Below are positions 63,857 through 64,000 of a stretch of DNA of 64,000 nucleotides, in pieces. The stretch is from DATFJT01 sp965230755 (GTDB taxonomy: Bacteria > Bacteroidota > Bacteroidia > Chitinophagales > Saprospiraceae), in assembly GCA_965230755.1 (NCBI GenBank), contig CBDDLT010000004.1, forward strand, positions 62,001 through 126,000. Direction: 5' to 3'. A program made the translations under genes and the position numbers. Numbering within the stretch: the first letter of the stretch is position 1; every line of letters begins with the position of its first letter. Below the pieces are notes generated by a model. The model saw only the letters and a program-made list of their open reading frames with translations, ran no database searches and was not told the origin of the DNA.

Positions 63857-64000
63857 ATGAACAGTAGTACAAATTTAAAACAAACATCGGGTGTCGATAT
63901 CCAACAAAGGGTTAAAGTAGCAGTTGCTCAAGGCGATGGCATTGGCCCTGAAATAATGCAAGCGACATTAAAAATCTTAGAAGCAGCCGGTGCTAAAATT
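63857..64000 (+). CDS. icd: Isocitrate dehydrogenase, 5' part only
   Basis: The ATG at 63857 starts a frame that runs off the window at 48 codons. It reads VKVAVAQGDGIGPEIMQATL, then KILEAAGAKI, the N-terminal nucleotide/metal-domain signature shared by isocitrate and isopropylmalate dehydrogenases. The wording VAVA.GDGIGPEIM.ATL.ILEAAGA is closest to Bacteroidota isocitrate dehydrogenase of the TCA cycle, but the family member cannot be proven from 48 codons. Confidence 0.82.
   Translation, partial: MNSSTNLKQTSGVDIQQRVKVAVAQGDGIGPEIMQATLKILEAAGAKI

Overview
The window comes from an AT-rich member of the Bacteroidota, probably a gliding or surface-living marine or soil lineage. The evidence is a gldB homologue (11534-12571), a type IX secretion system (T9SS) plug protein gene (30663-31952), several secreted proteins with type A or type B T9SS C-terminal sorting domains, many short lipoproteins with an LxxC signal, and promoters of the Bacteroidota type (TAnnTTTG). 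The exact class cannot be fixed from this sequence. Nothing indicates a phage, plasmid, insertion sequence or CRISPR array. One tRNA gene, tRNA-Leu(GAG), is present.

From 1 to 36.6 kb nearly all genes lie on the minus strand and look like ordinary chromosome. In order: a partial fasciclin protein; a membrane-anchored AraC regulator; an NHL-repeat lipoprotein; a three-gene operon (membrane protein, winged-helix regulator, CreD) with two matching operators; a WG-repeat-like protein; tRNA-Leu with two tRNA-derived tandem repeats next to it; nadC; gldB; a 2OG-Fe(II) oxygenase; tatA; an M50 protease; an acyl-CoA dehydrogenase; a NarL-type two-component system; a tail-fibre-like/T9SS protein pair; an EcsC/TerB-like protein; an AhpD-like protein with an AraC regulator nearby; TPR and YdjM-like membrane proteins; an operon of T9SS plug, TolC, DUF2064 glycosyltransferase and bacilliredoxin that ends in a clear terminator; and an mlaE-mlaF-3-methyladenine glycosylase-membrane glycosyltransferase chain.

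From 36.6 to 62.3 kb nearly all genes lie on the plus strand. They are small, often overlapping accessory enzymes: SDRs, LysE, five GNAT modules, a nucleoside-kinase-like P-loop protein, ClbS/DfsB, S41 peptidase, arylamine N-acetyltransferase, alpha/beta hydrolases, a lipoprotein agmatine deiminase, two PhzF paralogues around a class V aminotransferase, a Tat-exported intradiol dioxygenase, and an ABM/GlxA-type divergent pair. Two genes here carry one lesion each: an epimerase with an in-frame TAG and an AraC regulator with a -1 frameshift. The most unusual unit is 51.0-53.3 kb. Two MarR-type palindromes flank a consensus promoter that drives a CTP-synthase-glutaminase-like protein lacking its His/Glu pair, a GNAT, and a MarR-GNAT fusion whose GNAT half resembles its neighbour.

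The window closes with an 862-residue surface protein containing 19 cysteine-rich 30-residue repeats and a type B sorting domain, a LysR regulator, a small membrane protein and the 5' end of an isocitrate dehydrogenase gene.
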